A stretch of 64,000 bases of DNA from a virus. The stretch is taken from positions 1-64,000 of IMG/VR virus record IMGVR_UViG_3300030104_002385; one strand, 5' to 3'. Both the position numbers and the translations under genes were made by a program. This document shows, in pieces, positions 40,201 through 50,900 of this stretch (positions are counted from its first letter, which is position 1; the number at the start of each line of letters is the position of its first letter). Below the pieces are notes generated by a model, which made no database searches, had not been told where the DNA came from, and worked only from the letters and a program-made list of their open reading frames with translations.

Positions 40201-43200
40201 ATCAATATATTTGAGAATAGGTTTATGGCTGACTTCTTGGACTTCCGTCCAGGTGTCAAGAACTTATATACTGGAACAGGAACCGTTGCTTCACCAGCAT
40301 ATGTAAACTGTTCTACGTTTGACTTTAAGTCAAGAGTATTTCCAACTTCAGGTACTCCTGCTGCTACATTATTTGATATACCAAAACTCAATAGCAACTT
40401 TAAGTGTGACTTTGATTGGTATCTTGCTAGAATTGATAAACTATATTTACTACCTAATGGTAAATTCCAAATCATTAAAGGTAAGTCTTCAGAAAATCCT
40501 TCTGAACCAGATAACCTTAATGATGGTATGCTCTTAGGAATATTAAGACATGCACCATATGGATTTAATCCAAATAAAGATGTATCTATAGCTAAATCTG
40601 ATCATAAGAGATTTACTATGAGAGACATTGGTGCTCTAGAAAAACGTCTTGATCAGGTTGAATATTTTACATCTCTCAATATGTTGGAGACAGATACCTT
40701 CAACATTGAAGTTACTGATGCTTCTGGTAAGAACCGTTTGAAGAATGGTTTCCTTGTAGATGATTTTACAGATCATTCAAAATCAAACCTCAAATCAGAA
40801 GATTGGGGTGCATCTCTAGACTTTAGGGAAGGTGTTGCACGTCCATCTCACTTCACAACAAACGTTTCATTGATTATTAATGAAACATTATCTCAAAATT
40901 ATCAGAAGACTGGTCCTGTTGTTACCCTTCCATATACAGAAGAAGCATTAATAACACAACCATATGCATCTAGGACTGAAAACGTTAACCCATTTAACGT
41001 CTTTACATACATCGGACGTATTGATTTAACTCCAGCATCAGATGACTGGGTTGATACTAATAGATTACCTGAAGCTGTTCAAAGTATAGAAGGTGACTTT
41101 AGAGATACAACAGAAAGATTGAATACAGATCAAAATGGATTTGCTGGAACTCAGTGGGGTTCATGGGAAACTACATGGACAGGATCGGGAACGAGAGAAT
41201 CATTAGGAAGAAGAAATACAAGTAGACGTAGTGATTGGGGTGGTGGACTTGCAGTTGATGAAACTACAAGAATAACCGTACCTTCTAGACAGACAAGAGC
41301 TGGTGTTAGAACAAGAGTTGTACCCAGAATTGATAGAATTTCTCAAGGAGATACAGTTGTTTCTAGAACATCTACACCTTGGATCCGTTCCAGAAACATT
41401 GATGTTAGTGTTGTACGTATGAAGCCTAGAACTTCATTCTTCTCATTCTTTGATGGACAATCAGTTAATGACTACTTCACACCTAAGATTATTGAACTTA
41501 TTAAGGATAGTACAACTGATGCTAGAACAAACTCAACACCATTTGTTGTTGGTGAAACAGTAACAGGTCTTACTAGTGGATGCAAATTGAAAGTTGCAGC
41601 TCCTGATGACTACTACAAATTCAATCCATATGATGATACTGAATTAGCAAGTTCTTATTCTTCTACTACAGCATTCTTAAATATTGATACTGTATCACTT
41701 GCTGCACAAGCAACAGGTACTTACTACGGTAACATGCAAGTTGGTGAAGTATTATTAGGTACTTCTGGTGCTAGAGCAGTAGTTAGAGATCGTAGATTTA
41801 TTACTGACAGAAGAGGACAATATAGAGGAAGTTTATTCATTCCACCAGCAAATGTAGATACAAACCCACGTTGGGCAACTGGTACTAGAGTTCTTAGATT
41901 TACAACAAGTGCTACAGATTCTAGAACAGGGGGAACTGTTTCATCATCTGCACAAGCAGATTATCAAGCAACAGGTACTCTTGAAACTATTCAAGAAAAT
42001 ATACTTGCTGTAAGAAATGCTGATGTTGTTACTGACACTGTAACTCAAACTGAAAGTAGAAATACAGTCAGAACAGAAACACGTCAGGTTGGTTGGTATG
42101 ACCCTCTTGCACAGTCCTTTATTATTGACGAGGAAGGTGGTTCATATGTAACTTCAGTTGATGTTTACTTTAATGCTAAGGATGCTAATATTCCTATTTC
42201 CATGCAGATACGTTCTATGGAAAATGGATATCCAACTACATCAATTTTACCATTTTCTGATACTACATTAAATCCTGATAATATTCAAATCTCTGAGACA
42301 GGTTCTATTGCTACGAAGTTTACCTTCCAAGCACCAGTTTATATACCACAGTCTCAAGAACATTGTTTCGTTCTCTTATCAGACTCTAACTCTTATCAAG
42401 TTTGGATTTCTAGGATGGGTGAATTGGATATTACTGGAGATAGAACTATATCTGAACAACCTTATGCTGGTGTTCTGTTTAAATCACAGAACGCATCAAC
42501 ATGGACTGCTGATCAGTATGAGGACATGAAGTTTATTGTTAACAGAGCAGTCTTTAATACTAGCGTTAATTCACAATTAGTTTTAAACAATGCTTCATTA
42601 GATAGGGGTAATGGAGGACAAGTAGTTCTTCAAACAGATGCTATACAAACATTCCAACCAGAATTGCAGTTGGTAATGAATGCTAACAACCTTCCATATA
42701 CAGTTGGATCTAGACTTTATCAGAAGACTACTAATGCTGAAGGTACAGTTACTTCAGTTGGATCTAGTGGATCTGCAGTTCTCTTAACTATTAATGATAT
42801 TTCAGGTACTTGGGCTGCTGGTTCTAATACTGGTGGTGTTATTTCCAATAGAGTTGTTTCATCCAAAGCACTTGCTACTATGGTAGTAACTGGTGCATCA
42901 GGTGACTTCACGGTTGGAGAAACAATCACTGGTAACTCAGCTACTGCTCCTACTGCAGAAGTTGTTACTTGGACTGCTGGTACAAATACACTTACACTTA
43001 AGTATGTTTCTACTGACTTTACTGCATCTACTGAAACTATTACTGGTGCTCTATCCTCAAAAACTGCAACTGTGGGTTCTATAACTTATAGTGGTGATAC
43101 TATCGTTGCTTCTGCAGTTGCTGATGCTTTCGTAGGAACTTCACCAACATATACAAGTTCTCAAAGAAAGATTAGAGTATTCCATTCTAACCATGCTATG

Positions 43201-44376
43201 CATGATTTAGATAACAACGTCATTATCTCTGGTATAGAATCTGAAGTTACACCAACATATTTAACATCTGCAATTGCTGCAGGTGATACCAGTTTACAGG
43301 TTAATGATGCTAGTGCGTTCCATAAGATTATTAATGGAGTTGCAATAAGTGCATCTAACGTTGCATACATTAAGATCAATGATGAGATTATGTCTTACAG
43401 TGCCATTAGTAATGACGGTAAAACAATTACTGTTTATGAAAGAGGTGTATCAGGAACTGCTGTAACACAAGCAGACGAATCTATTGTCGAATGTTACAAC
43501 TTAGATGGTATACCATTGACAGAACTTAATAAGACACATACAGCATTACAGACACCAACCCTAGATTCATATGATCTAGTAACGACTTCTATTGCTATAC
43601 AAGGAATTAAGTCAGGTGGATCTTCGATACTTGCTTCTCAGAATATACAGTATGAATATGTAACACCTTCTGTTCAAAAGGTTCTATTACCTAATACGGA
43701 TATGACAGGTAGGGTTAATTCAATTAGTGGAACTTCTATTAATAATGGTGTTACTCTAAGTCAGAATTCATTCAGTAATAATGGTAAGTTCTATGATGTT
43801 CTGATTAATCGTAGTAATGAGTTCATAAGTCCTCAATTAATATGTTCAAATATTAATGAATCAACAGAATTGGGTGGTGCGAAATCATTTAGATTAGATT
43901 TAAATCTAACAAGTACTGATAGCAACGTTTCACCAATTATTGATACTGATAGAATGTCTATTATCTTGACATCTAATAGGATTAATAATCCAAGTAATGT
44001 AGATTCTGCTAAGTTACCAGTTGGTGATGAGCATGAAGCTGCTTATATAACTAAGATTGCTGATCTAACAAATCCATCTTCATCTATCAAACTAATATTT
44101 TCGGGATACCGTCCACCAGATACACTTATTAAACCTCTATATAGAGTATTGCCATCTGGATCAACTGACTCCATTGAGAAATATGGATTTGAGTTCTTCC
44201 CAACTAATGATGCAACTATTCCAAACACAACAGAATTGGAAGAGTATAGGGAATATGATTATGAGGTTTCTGGATTAGACTTCACACAATATCAAATTAA
44301 GGTATTGTTTGTGTCTGCTAACCAAGCATCTATCCCAAGAATAAGTGACCTAAGAGCGATTGCACTTGCTATCTAA
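37204..44376 (+). CDS. DUF4815-type tail/baseplate protein, 2,390 residues
   Basis: The N-terminus (YYDDFDKSKNFYRVLFRPG, then PIQARELSTMQSIMQNQVEN) is the DUF4815 signature of marine T4-like phage tail proteins. Further family landmarks are TPWIRSRNIDVSV followed by SFFSFFDGQSVNDYF (residues about 1390-1425) and YDPLAQSFIIDEEGG with VDVYFNAKD (about 1630-1665). At least five GE/GS-type beta modules are inserted (near residues 85-160, 480-535, 865-925, 1445-1530 and 1903-1963), plus a module ending VYERGVSGT (about 2018-2101). The protein occupies the T4 gene 9/10 position, so it may attach fibres to the baseplate. It overlaps the next small gene by one base. The identity as a virion protein is secure; the precise T4 counterpart is not. 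Confidence 0.85.
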   Translation: MAQNTNLNVTPYYDDFDKSKNFYRVLFRPGFPIQARELSTMQSIMQNQVENIGSHTFKDGAMVIPGQVGYDLNVDCIMLQESFLGADVENYRSQLTGKIITGLTSGVKAKVLYSISAAESDKSYITIYVKYIESGGAALNQDTFSNNEQLITESEITFGTTLIEVGSPFAQLLPTSAIQTGSVAYVQSGVYFIRGFFVDVPYQYILLDQYGTSPKYRIGLEILESIVTPEDDLSLNDNAAGTSNYAAPGAHRFRVTTNLIKKLLTDDADKDFIELLRLNGNKVEKIVDRSAYDELEKSLALRTFEENGDYVVKDFQISMRENLNDGFNNGVYSIGDITSGGATATESNYSVEIGPGIAYVRGYRVKTTAPTYIDLIKPRETDSAQNTNIAFELGNWSTIENLFGFPNVAGSTITNAYQTLELRDTLTASAGTAAGNLIGYARVASCEYVSNPDTTFGNTDDRYKLNLFDVQMVTTIQLNSAKTIAQGSIVVGATTGARGYLIDAVTAATHINLYQVEGTFAASEYLLLDGEQLDTITNVHTYKYSDTRQIVGKDEGTTAVEFTCDVRLEDALFLQGATFTYDATGGSEKITGLNSNFASDLRPGDRIYFSETKYVDVDFVDPTNLASSNVSTIFNYQAQTVNVTPGAGGAAPTAGTYTVMVRYRSKLNQTENADLFSALTKPYVKSISDESMVCRRTFDAQTVASSSISITLPENEQFEPITDQNYTITVLGSTNGTYPAGDQIPIDIANSGALGYTSFTSSERTTIQIDNLTNISSVKVTATISKNVTQRKTKALQKMFILKVNKTTKNLDKINYGLTYSNLYGTRIQDKDVSLGLVDSYKVHAVYESLDDSDPVIPSVTLVEPTFFAVGTVVTGRTSKARATVVDFNSSTLKLTIVYLSGAFTSGETVNGFNTAGAAISGIINDSVGSVVAGSKVITDRYIVDNGQTPFMYTCARLTRKKGFVQPIRKLKIVIDYYSHSATGDYFGGQSYLETDYKNINIFENRFMADFLDFRPGVKNLYTGTGTVASPAYVNCSTFDFKSRVFPTSGTPAATLFDIPKLNSNFKCDFDWYLARIDKLYLLPNGKFQIIKGKSSENPSEPDNLNDGMLLGILRHAPYGFNPNKDVSIAKSDHKRFTMRDIGALEKRLDQVEYFTSLNMLETDTFNIEVTDASGKNRLKNGFLVDDFTDHSKSNLKSEDWGASLDFREGVARPSHFTTNVSLIINETLSQNYQKTGPVVTLPYTEEALITQPYASRTENVNPFNVFTYIGRIDLTPASDDWVDTNRLPEAVQSIEGDFRDTTERLNTDQNGFAGTQWGSWETTWTGSGTRESLGRRNTSRRSDWGGGLAVDETTRITVPSRQTRAGVRTRVVPRIDRISQGDTVVSRTSTPWIRSRNIDVSVVRMKPRTSFFSFFDGQSVNDYFTPKIIELIKDSTTDARTNSTPFVVGETVTGLTSGCKLKVAAPDDYYKFNPYDDTELASSYSSTTAFLNIDTVSLAAQATGTYYGNMQVGEVLLGTSGARAVVRDRRFITDRRGQYRGSLFIPPANVDTNPRWATGTRVLRFTTSATDSRTGGTVSSSAQADYQATGTLETIQENILAVRNADVVTDTVTQTESRNTVRTETRQVGWYDPLAQSFIIDEEGGSYVTSVDVYFNAKDANIPISMQIRSMENGYPTTSILPFSDTTLNPDNIQISETGSIATKFTFQAPVYIPQSQEHCFVLLSDSNSYQVWISRMGELDITGDRTISEQPYAGVLFKSQNASTWTADQYEDMKFIVNRAVFNTSVNSQLVLNNASLDRGNGGQVVLQTDAIQTFQPELQLVMNANNLPYTVGSRLYQKTTNAEGTVTSVGSSGSAVLLTINDISGTWAAGSNTGGVISNRVVSSKALATMVVTGASGDFTVGETITGNSATAPTAEVVTWTAGTNTLTLKYVSTDFTASTETITGALSSKTATVGSITYSGDTIVASAVADAFVGTSPTYTSSQRKIRVFHSNHAMHDLDNNVIISGIESEVTPTYLTSAIAAGDTSLQVNDASAFHKIINGVAISASNVAYIKINDEIMSYSAISNDGKTITVYERGVSGTAVTQADESIVECYNLDGIPLTELNKTHTALQTPTLDSYDLVTTSIAIQGIKSGGSSILASQNIQYEYVTPSVQKVLLPNTDMTGRVNSISGTSINNGVTLSQNSFSNNGKFYDVLINRSNEFISPQLICSNINESTELGGAKSFRLDLNLTSTDSNVSPIIDTDRMSIILTSNRINNPSNVDSAKLPVGDEHEAAYITKIADLTNPSSSIKLIFSGYRPPDTLIKPLYRVLPSGSTDSIEKYGFEFFPTNDATIPNTTELEEYREYDYEVSGLDFTQYQIKVLFVSANQASIPRISDLRAIALAI

Positions 44377-44603
44377 TGAAACAACCAATTGAAAATCATG
44401 ATGGGTGGTGGAAAGACACCACCACTGGTGCTATTCAATCTGCCGATACTAAGGCATATGAAAAATATATGAAGATGTATAAGGCAGATCGGAATAAAGA
44501 AGAAGAATATCAGGCTTTACAAAATGATGTTTCTACGCTAAAATCTGATATGGGTGAGATAAAAGCCCTCTTAACCCAGTTAGCTAACAAAGAAAGGACT
44601 TAA
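44376..44603 (+). CDS. Small coiled-coil protein, 75 residues
   Basis: The start overlaps the upstream stop by one base (TAATG). The N-terminus (NHDGWWKDTTTGAI) is a compact Trp-containing motif. The second half, from about residue 28, is a probable coiled coil with heptad-spaced hydrophobics (YQALQNDVSTLKSDMGEIK, then ALLTQL). It lies between the DUF4815 tail gene and another coiled-coil gene, so the two may pair. Possibly a tail assembly chaperone or trimerisation partner; this is inference. No family was recognised. Confidence 0.7.
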   Translation: MKQPIENHDGWWKDTTTGAIQSADTKAYEKYMKMYKADRNKEEEYQALQNDVSTLKSDMGEIKALLTQLANKERT

Positions 44604-44605
44604 TT

Positions 44606-44884
44606 ATGCCAACGACTACTGCATCAATAGATGCCCCTGCTACACCTAATGTACCTACTACACCAGTTTCTGAAACTGGAACTCCTGTAGAAAAGGTATC
44701 TCAGGATGAGATGCTCAAGAATTTTCAAGATAGATTAAAAAATATCCTTAATGAGAATAAGCAGATTTCAGACAAACTTAAAGAAAATGAAATTATAGCA
44801 CTTAAATTACAAGGTGCTATAGAAGCATTAACTTATTATAATCCACAAGAAGAAACGGTGGATAACGTTACAACTGAAGAATAA
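44606..44884 (+). CDS. Small coiled-coil protein, 92 residues
   Basis: The first 30 residues are Thr/Pro/Ala-rich and probably disordered. Residues about 33-75 form a predicted coiled coil (MLKNFQDRLKNILNENKQI, then KLKENEIIALKLQGAIEAL), followed by a short acidic tail. It follows the 75-residue coiled-coil gene by 2 bases and is the last gene before a strong terminator, so it closes the gp8-led unit. A structural or chaperone role is inferred from context. Confidence 0.72.
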   Translation: MPTTTASIDAPATPNVPTTPVSETGTPVEKVSQDEMLKNFQDRLKNILNENKQISDKLKENEIIALKLQGAIEALTYYNPQEETVDNVTTEE

Positions 44885-44886
44885 TT

Positions 44887-44912
44887 AAAGGGGGATTAAG
44901 TTCCCCCTTTTT
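44887..44912 (+). terminator. Rho-independent terminator
   Basis: A perfect 9-bp stem (AAAGGGGGA at 44887-44895, TCCCCCTTT at 44902-44910) with loop TTAAGT is followed by a run of T to 44912. It lies 3 bases after the 92-residue gene stop and just before a late promoter candidate, which marks a clean unit boundary. Confidence 0.9.
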
Positions 44913-44917
44913 AATGA

Positions 44918-44925
44918 CATAAATA
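44918..44925 (+). promoter_or_regulatory. Late promoter candidate upstream of the 2,168-residue fibre
   Basis: CATAAATA in the context GACATAAATAA, identical to the element before gp8, sits 6 bases after the terminator and 36 bases before the fibre ATG. The terminator-promoter arrangement in a non-coding gap makes this one of the stronger promoter calls. Confidence 0.65.
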
Positions 44926-44961
44926 ACTGAGAAGCATGTTTTATAGAGTTGTTCCAATAAA

Positions 44962-47900
44962 ATGGCAAATAGAATACAGTTAAGACGAGGTGGTGCTCAG
45001 GAATGGGCAAACTCAAACCCTACATTGGCACAAGGTGAATTAGGGATAGAATTAGACACAGGCCGATTTAAACTTGGCGATGGTGTTTCAGCATGGAACT
45101 CTTTGAGATACGAGAGACCAGTTGAATCAACATCTAATACAGCAAATACGTTAGTACAGAGAGACGCAGACGGCAATTTTTCTGCTGGTACTATAACGTC
45201 AACTCTAATTGGTAACGCTTCAACTGCTACACGTCTTGCTTCAACTAGACAAATTCAACTCTCTGGGGATGTACAATCATCTGGTGTATTCGATGGTTCT
45301 GCAAACCTAACATTAAACTCAGCATTAGGTTTAGTATCAACACTACCTCATTATGATGGTACTGCAACACCTACAGGTACATATACAAAACTTACTGTAG
45401 ATGCAAAGGGTAGAATTACTAATGCTACAAACCCAACAACTCTTGCTGATTACAATCTTAATGGAACCGTAGAAGGTTCATCTGCACAACCATATGATTT
45501 AGACCTTGTTGCTGTTGCAGGTCTTACTAGTACTGGTTTAATATCTAGAACTAGTACTGGTACTATGGCAACCAGAGCAATTGCTGGTACTGCCACAAGA
45601 ATTGCTATTACAGATGGTAGTGGTCTTTCTGGAAACCCAACAATTGATCTTATAACAACTGCTGTTACTGGTGCTGCTTATAACACAGCATCTCTAACAT
45701 CTATTGCTGGATCACAAACTGTTAATACTACAGCATATACAGTTGATGATTACGGTAGACTAACAGCATCAGTAGCACTTCCTATTGCAACTGCTGTAGA
45801 GGGAACAGATGCACTTGCATATGCTGCAGGTACTACATATGTTCGTGATGATAAAATTACTAATGCATCAAAACTTTATCAAGCAATAGCAGGTATTGCT
45901 GCTGGTGCTGGTGCTCCAACTCATTCAGATGCTACTGATGCTGGATCTTGGAGATATCTTGGTGCAGTTACAACTAAACAAAAAGGATTAGCGTCATTCG
46001 CACAGGAAGATTTTGACGTATCTGCAGCAGGTCATGTCACTATTTCTGCTAATGGGGTTGATAATACTCAACTACAAAATAGACGTATCGGTTTTGCTGA
46101 TGGAAATACTGTAGAGAATTTTGAATTAGATCAGGAACTCACAGCAACATCTGGTTATAGAGGTTTTAATTATTTAAATTATATAAAGGTCAATGACACT
46201 TCAGGTAATCTTCTGTTTGGTGCTAATAACACTGGCGATAGTAGTGCTGGTGAGATCGATGTCAATGTAAGATCATACTTTAGTGATCCAGATATTACTT
46301 TGGATGGTGCTGTTGCACAAACTTTAGACAAGACTGGAGATGGTAATCTAACATTCCAGACTACACAGAACTCAACATCCGCTAGAACATTAAGTATTTT
46401 AGCAACTAATGCTGGCACTGGTGCTAGTGGTGTTGTAGTAACTGCAGAAAATACAGTTACTATCACTGCATCAGACGCTGCTGGTAAAGTTCAAATAGAA
46501 GACATATATCTTCAAGGAGATTATATCGCTTCCTCTGCTGCTACTATGATCTTGGATCCTGGTGATGACAGAGCGACTAGTGGTAAAGTTCAGATAATGG
46601 GGGATTTACAAGTTGATGGAACGACTACGACAGTTAATTCAACCGTTACTACGTTGGATGATCCTATTATCACTCTTGGCGGTGATACTGCTCCAGGTTC
46701 AGATGACGGTAAGGATAGAGGAGTTGAATTCAGATATTACGACACACAAGCAAGAGTTGGATTCTTTGGTTACGACGATTCGGCCGCTGATCTTGGAGGC
46801 CATTCAGGAGCGTTCTCATTCGTCTACGATGCCACAAATACCGCAGAGGTATTCGCTGGAACAGATGCAGGGATCATCGCTGGTAACTTAAAATTAACAA
46901 CTAATACTAACTCAACCTCAAATACTACTGGAGATTTAGTAGTAGCAGGTGGTGTTGGTATTGGAGATGATGTTAATATTGGTGGTACTTTAGATGTTGA
47001 TACTAACTTCAGAACTCATGGTACATCTAGGTTTGATGATGAAGTAGTTATTCAAGGTGCATCTAAAGACTTCATAATGAAGAACGGAAGTGGTACTGCA
47101 AAATTTACAGCAGGATCTACAACTGGTAACCTTACTATGGCAGGTGTTCTTGCCGTCACAGGTAATGTAGATGTTAATAGTAATAAGTTTAATATAACAG
47201 CAGCATCTGGTAATACTGCTATTGCTGGTACTCTAACGGTATCAGATGAGACTATAGTTAAGGCAGACAATAAAACCTTTAAAGTTCAAACTGCTGCTGG
47301 AGTAGATAAGTTTGTTGTTGATACAGATAACGGTAATCTAGATTCTGCAGGTGGTGCAAATATTGCAGGACTTGTTTATCTTGAAAGTACAGATGAACCT
47401 GATATCTTATCTGGTGCTCCACATACAATTCAGAATGCCGACTACGGTGCATTACGAGTAGATGGTGGTGGATACTTTGATAAGAACGTTCTCTTTAATG
47501 GTGACATCTTCCTGAATGGTGACTTTAACCAGCAAGAAGACGCAACTGAGAACTACGGTTTAAGGAACTATCTATCCATCAGATACAAGATGCGAGCAGG
47601 TTCTGTTGCTGCATATACTCCAAGTTATTCAAACCATAACACTTCTAACTTAAGAGTTTTTGGTGGTGCTGGTATTAACACAACACTACACGTTGGTGGA
47701 ACTGGTGCTAGTCAAGGTTTATTTGTAGGTAAAAAGAACTCTGGAGATACAGTTAAGTTTAGTGTTCTAGGTGCTTCAGGAGATATCACATCTGAAGGTA
47801 CACTAACACAGAATGGTAATGCTGAGTTTAATGGAACTGTAGATGTCGATGGTAACTTTGCTGTTCGTAATAGTACAACAGATAAGTTTACTGTTGCTTC

Positions 47901-50900
47901 TTCTACTGGTAATGCAGTTGGTGAAGGAGATCTAAACATTAAAGGTGCAGTTGATTTTGATACTACACTTAATGTTGATGGTGCTACAACTATCCAAGAT
48001 GATCTTATCGTCAAGTCTGACAATAAGACGTTCAAGGTTCAGAATGCATCTGCTGCAGATAAGTTTACTATTGATACTGATAATGGTAATACAGAGACAC
48101 AAGGTACATTAACAGTACAAGGTCAAACAAACATCATTGACTCTCTTGTAATTAATGCAGCGAATGAAAATTTATATATTCAGAATGGTTCTGCTGTTAC
48201 TAAATTCTCAGTTGATACTGATAACGGTAACACTAACATTATTGGTACTCTTACCGTTGGTGATGCTACACAGATTAATGACACCTTCGGTGTTTCTGGT
48301 GTAGTAACAGCAACAAATAACACAGAGCAAACACTTACTGGTTCATATGCTGCTGATGGTTCTGTAAGACTTTCTGGTGGTGTTGGATTAGCAAAGAACT
48401 TAGCAGTTGGTGGAGACGCAAGAGTATACGGTACTTTAGAAGTAACACAGACTGTAGATATTAATGACGCTGTTGATGTATCAGGTAATTTAGTTGTAAG
48501 TAATACACAAGAAGCAACATCTCTTGCAGATGCTTCTGTTGCTCTACAAGTTGCTGGTGGTGCAACGATTGATAAGAACACCTACATTGGTGGAAACCTT
48601 GTAGTCTATGATGCTGGTAATACTCGTGCTGCATTTACAGTAACTAACAGTTCAGGTGATGGTGAGTTCCACAATGACCTTACAATTGGAGGTAACTTAA
48701 TAGTCAATGGATCAACAACTACTGTCAATAGCACGGTCACAACTCTCGATGACCCTATTATTACTTTGGGTGGTGACACAGCACCATCGTCTAATGATGC
48801 TAAGGATCGTGGTGTTGAATTCCGTTACTATGACGGCTCTGCTAAAATTGGGTTCTTCGGATTTGATAGATCCACACAAGAATTTGCATTCCTAACAAGT
48901 GCAACTAATACTTCAGAGGTTCTAGCAGGTACAGATGGTCCATTAAGAGTTGGATCTATTAATGTAACTGGTGCTGGTACTTCAGTTGATATTGATAATA
49001 ATTTAAATGTAGATGGTACAGCAACAGTTGATGGTCAAATAATTTCTCAACTTGCTCAAGGTACTGCTCCATTTGTAATTGCATCTACAACTAAAGTTAA
49101 TAACCTTAACGCAGATCTACTAGATGGCATGACAACTGCTACTGCTAATACAGTATCTACAGTTGTTAATAGAGATGCATCTGGAAACTTTGCTGCAGGA
49201 ACAATTACTGCTGCCCTAACAGGTAATGCAGATACTTCTACTGAAGCAACAAATGTAACTGTTAGTGCTAACAATACTGCTAATGAAACTGTATATTTAA
49301 CATTCGTTGATGGTGCCACTGGCACTCAAGGAGTTGAAACTGATACAGGACTTAATTACAATCCAAGTACAGGAATTCTAACTACTACCCAAGTAACTGG
49401 TAATGTAGTTGGAGATGTAACTGGAGATCTTACAGGTACTGCTGATGTTGCAACTACAATTACTCTTGCTGACGAATCTACTGACACTTCATGTAACGTT
49501 CTATTCGCAACAGCAGCAACTGGCAATCTTGCAGCGAAGACTGGTACTAACCTCACGTTCAATTCCAACACTGGTATTTTAACTGCTACTGGATTTAGTG
49601 GTCCTATTACTGGTGAAGTTACAGGTAATGCTGCTACTGCTACAGTCCTCGCTACAGCGAGAAATATTGGTGGGGTATCATTCAATGGTTCTGCTGATAT
49701 AACCCTTCCAGGCGTTAATTCAAGCGGTAATCAGGACACCTCTGGTAATGCTGCTACTGCTACTGCTCTTGCAACAGCAAGAAACATTGGTGGAGTATCA
49801 TTTGATGGTACTGCTGCAATTAACCTTCCAGGCGTTAATACAGCAGGTAATCAGGACACCTCTGGAAATGCTGCAACTTCTACTCAGGCAGCAAACCTAA
49901 CCAATCATAATACTGGTGGTCTATCAGAAGGAACTAACCTCTATTATACAGAAGCAAGAGTACAAGCAAAACTAGATAATGCTTATTCTCAGTTGAAGTC
50001 TATGCTCAATAACCTTGCAACTTCAACTACATTGACTATGAATTTATCTGGAGACCCAACACCAGGTGTCGTTGTTACTCTCGGATCAATTACTGCTAAT
50101 GGTATTGGTGGATTTTCGAGTGCTTCAAACGTTGCTACATCAGGTGGAACAGGATCTTCATTAACAGTTGATACTACAGTTAACGCTGCTGGTGCTATAA
50201 CTGGAATAGCATTGAATACTGCTGGTACAGACTATCTTGTATCTGATACTTTGACAATCACTAACCCAAATCTGGGTGGTGTTTCTGCTCTTAACGTTGG
50301 TACTTTAAGTGCTGGTACTGGATATGCTACAGGAACTACTATCGCAACAACTTCGTCTGGATCTGGTAGTGCATGTACAGTTGATATTACTGGTGTTAGT
50401 GGCACTGGTGCCATCACTGGTATATCAATCAATGCAAATGGTTCTGGTTATGCAATCGGTGAAACACTAACAATCGCCAATGCTAATGCCACTGGTGCTA
50501 AGACCCTCGGTTCTATCGCTACTGCTGGTACAGGTTATGCTGCTGGATCTGCTATTGCTACTTCTGCTTCTGGATCTGGATCTTCTGCAACTGTTGACAT
50601 TACAGTTGATGGATCTGGTGCTGTAACAGGTGTCACAATTAATGATGATGGTACTGGATATGCAGCATCTGAAGTATTGACAATTACTAACGCTAATGCA
50701 TCTGGTGTTAAAACACTCGGATCTATTAGTGTTGCTGGTACTGGATATACTACAGCATCTGGAGTTGCTACAACTTCATCTGGTTCAGGAACTGGATTGA
50801 CAGTTGATGTAACAGTATCTTCAGGTGGTCTTGCAACTCTAACAATTAATAATGATGGTTCTGGATATGCTGCATCAGACACTATTACAGTTGTTAATGC

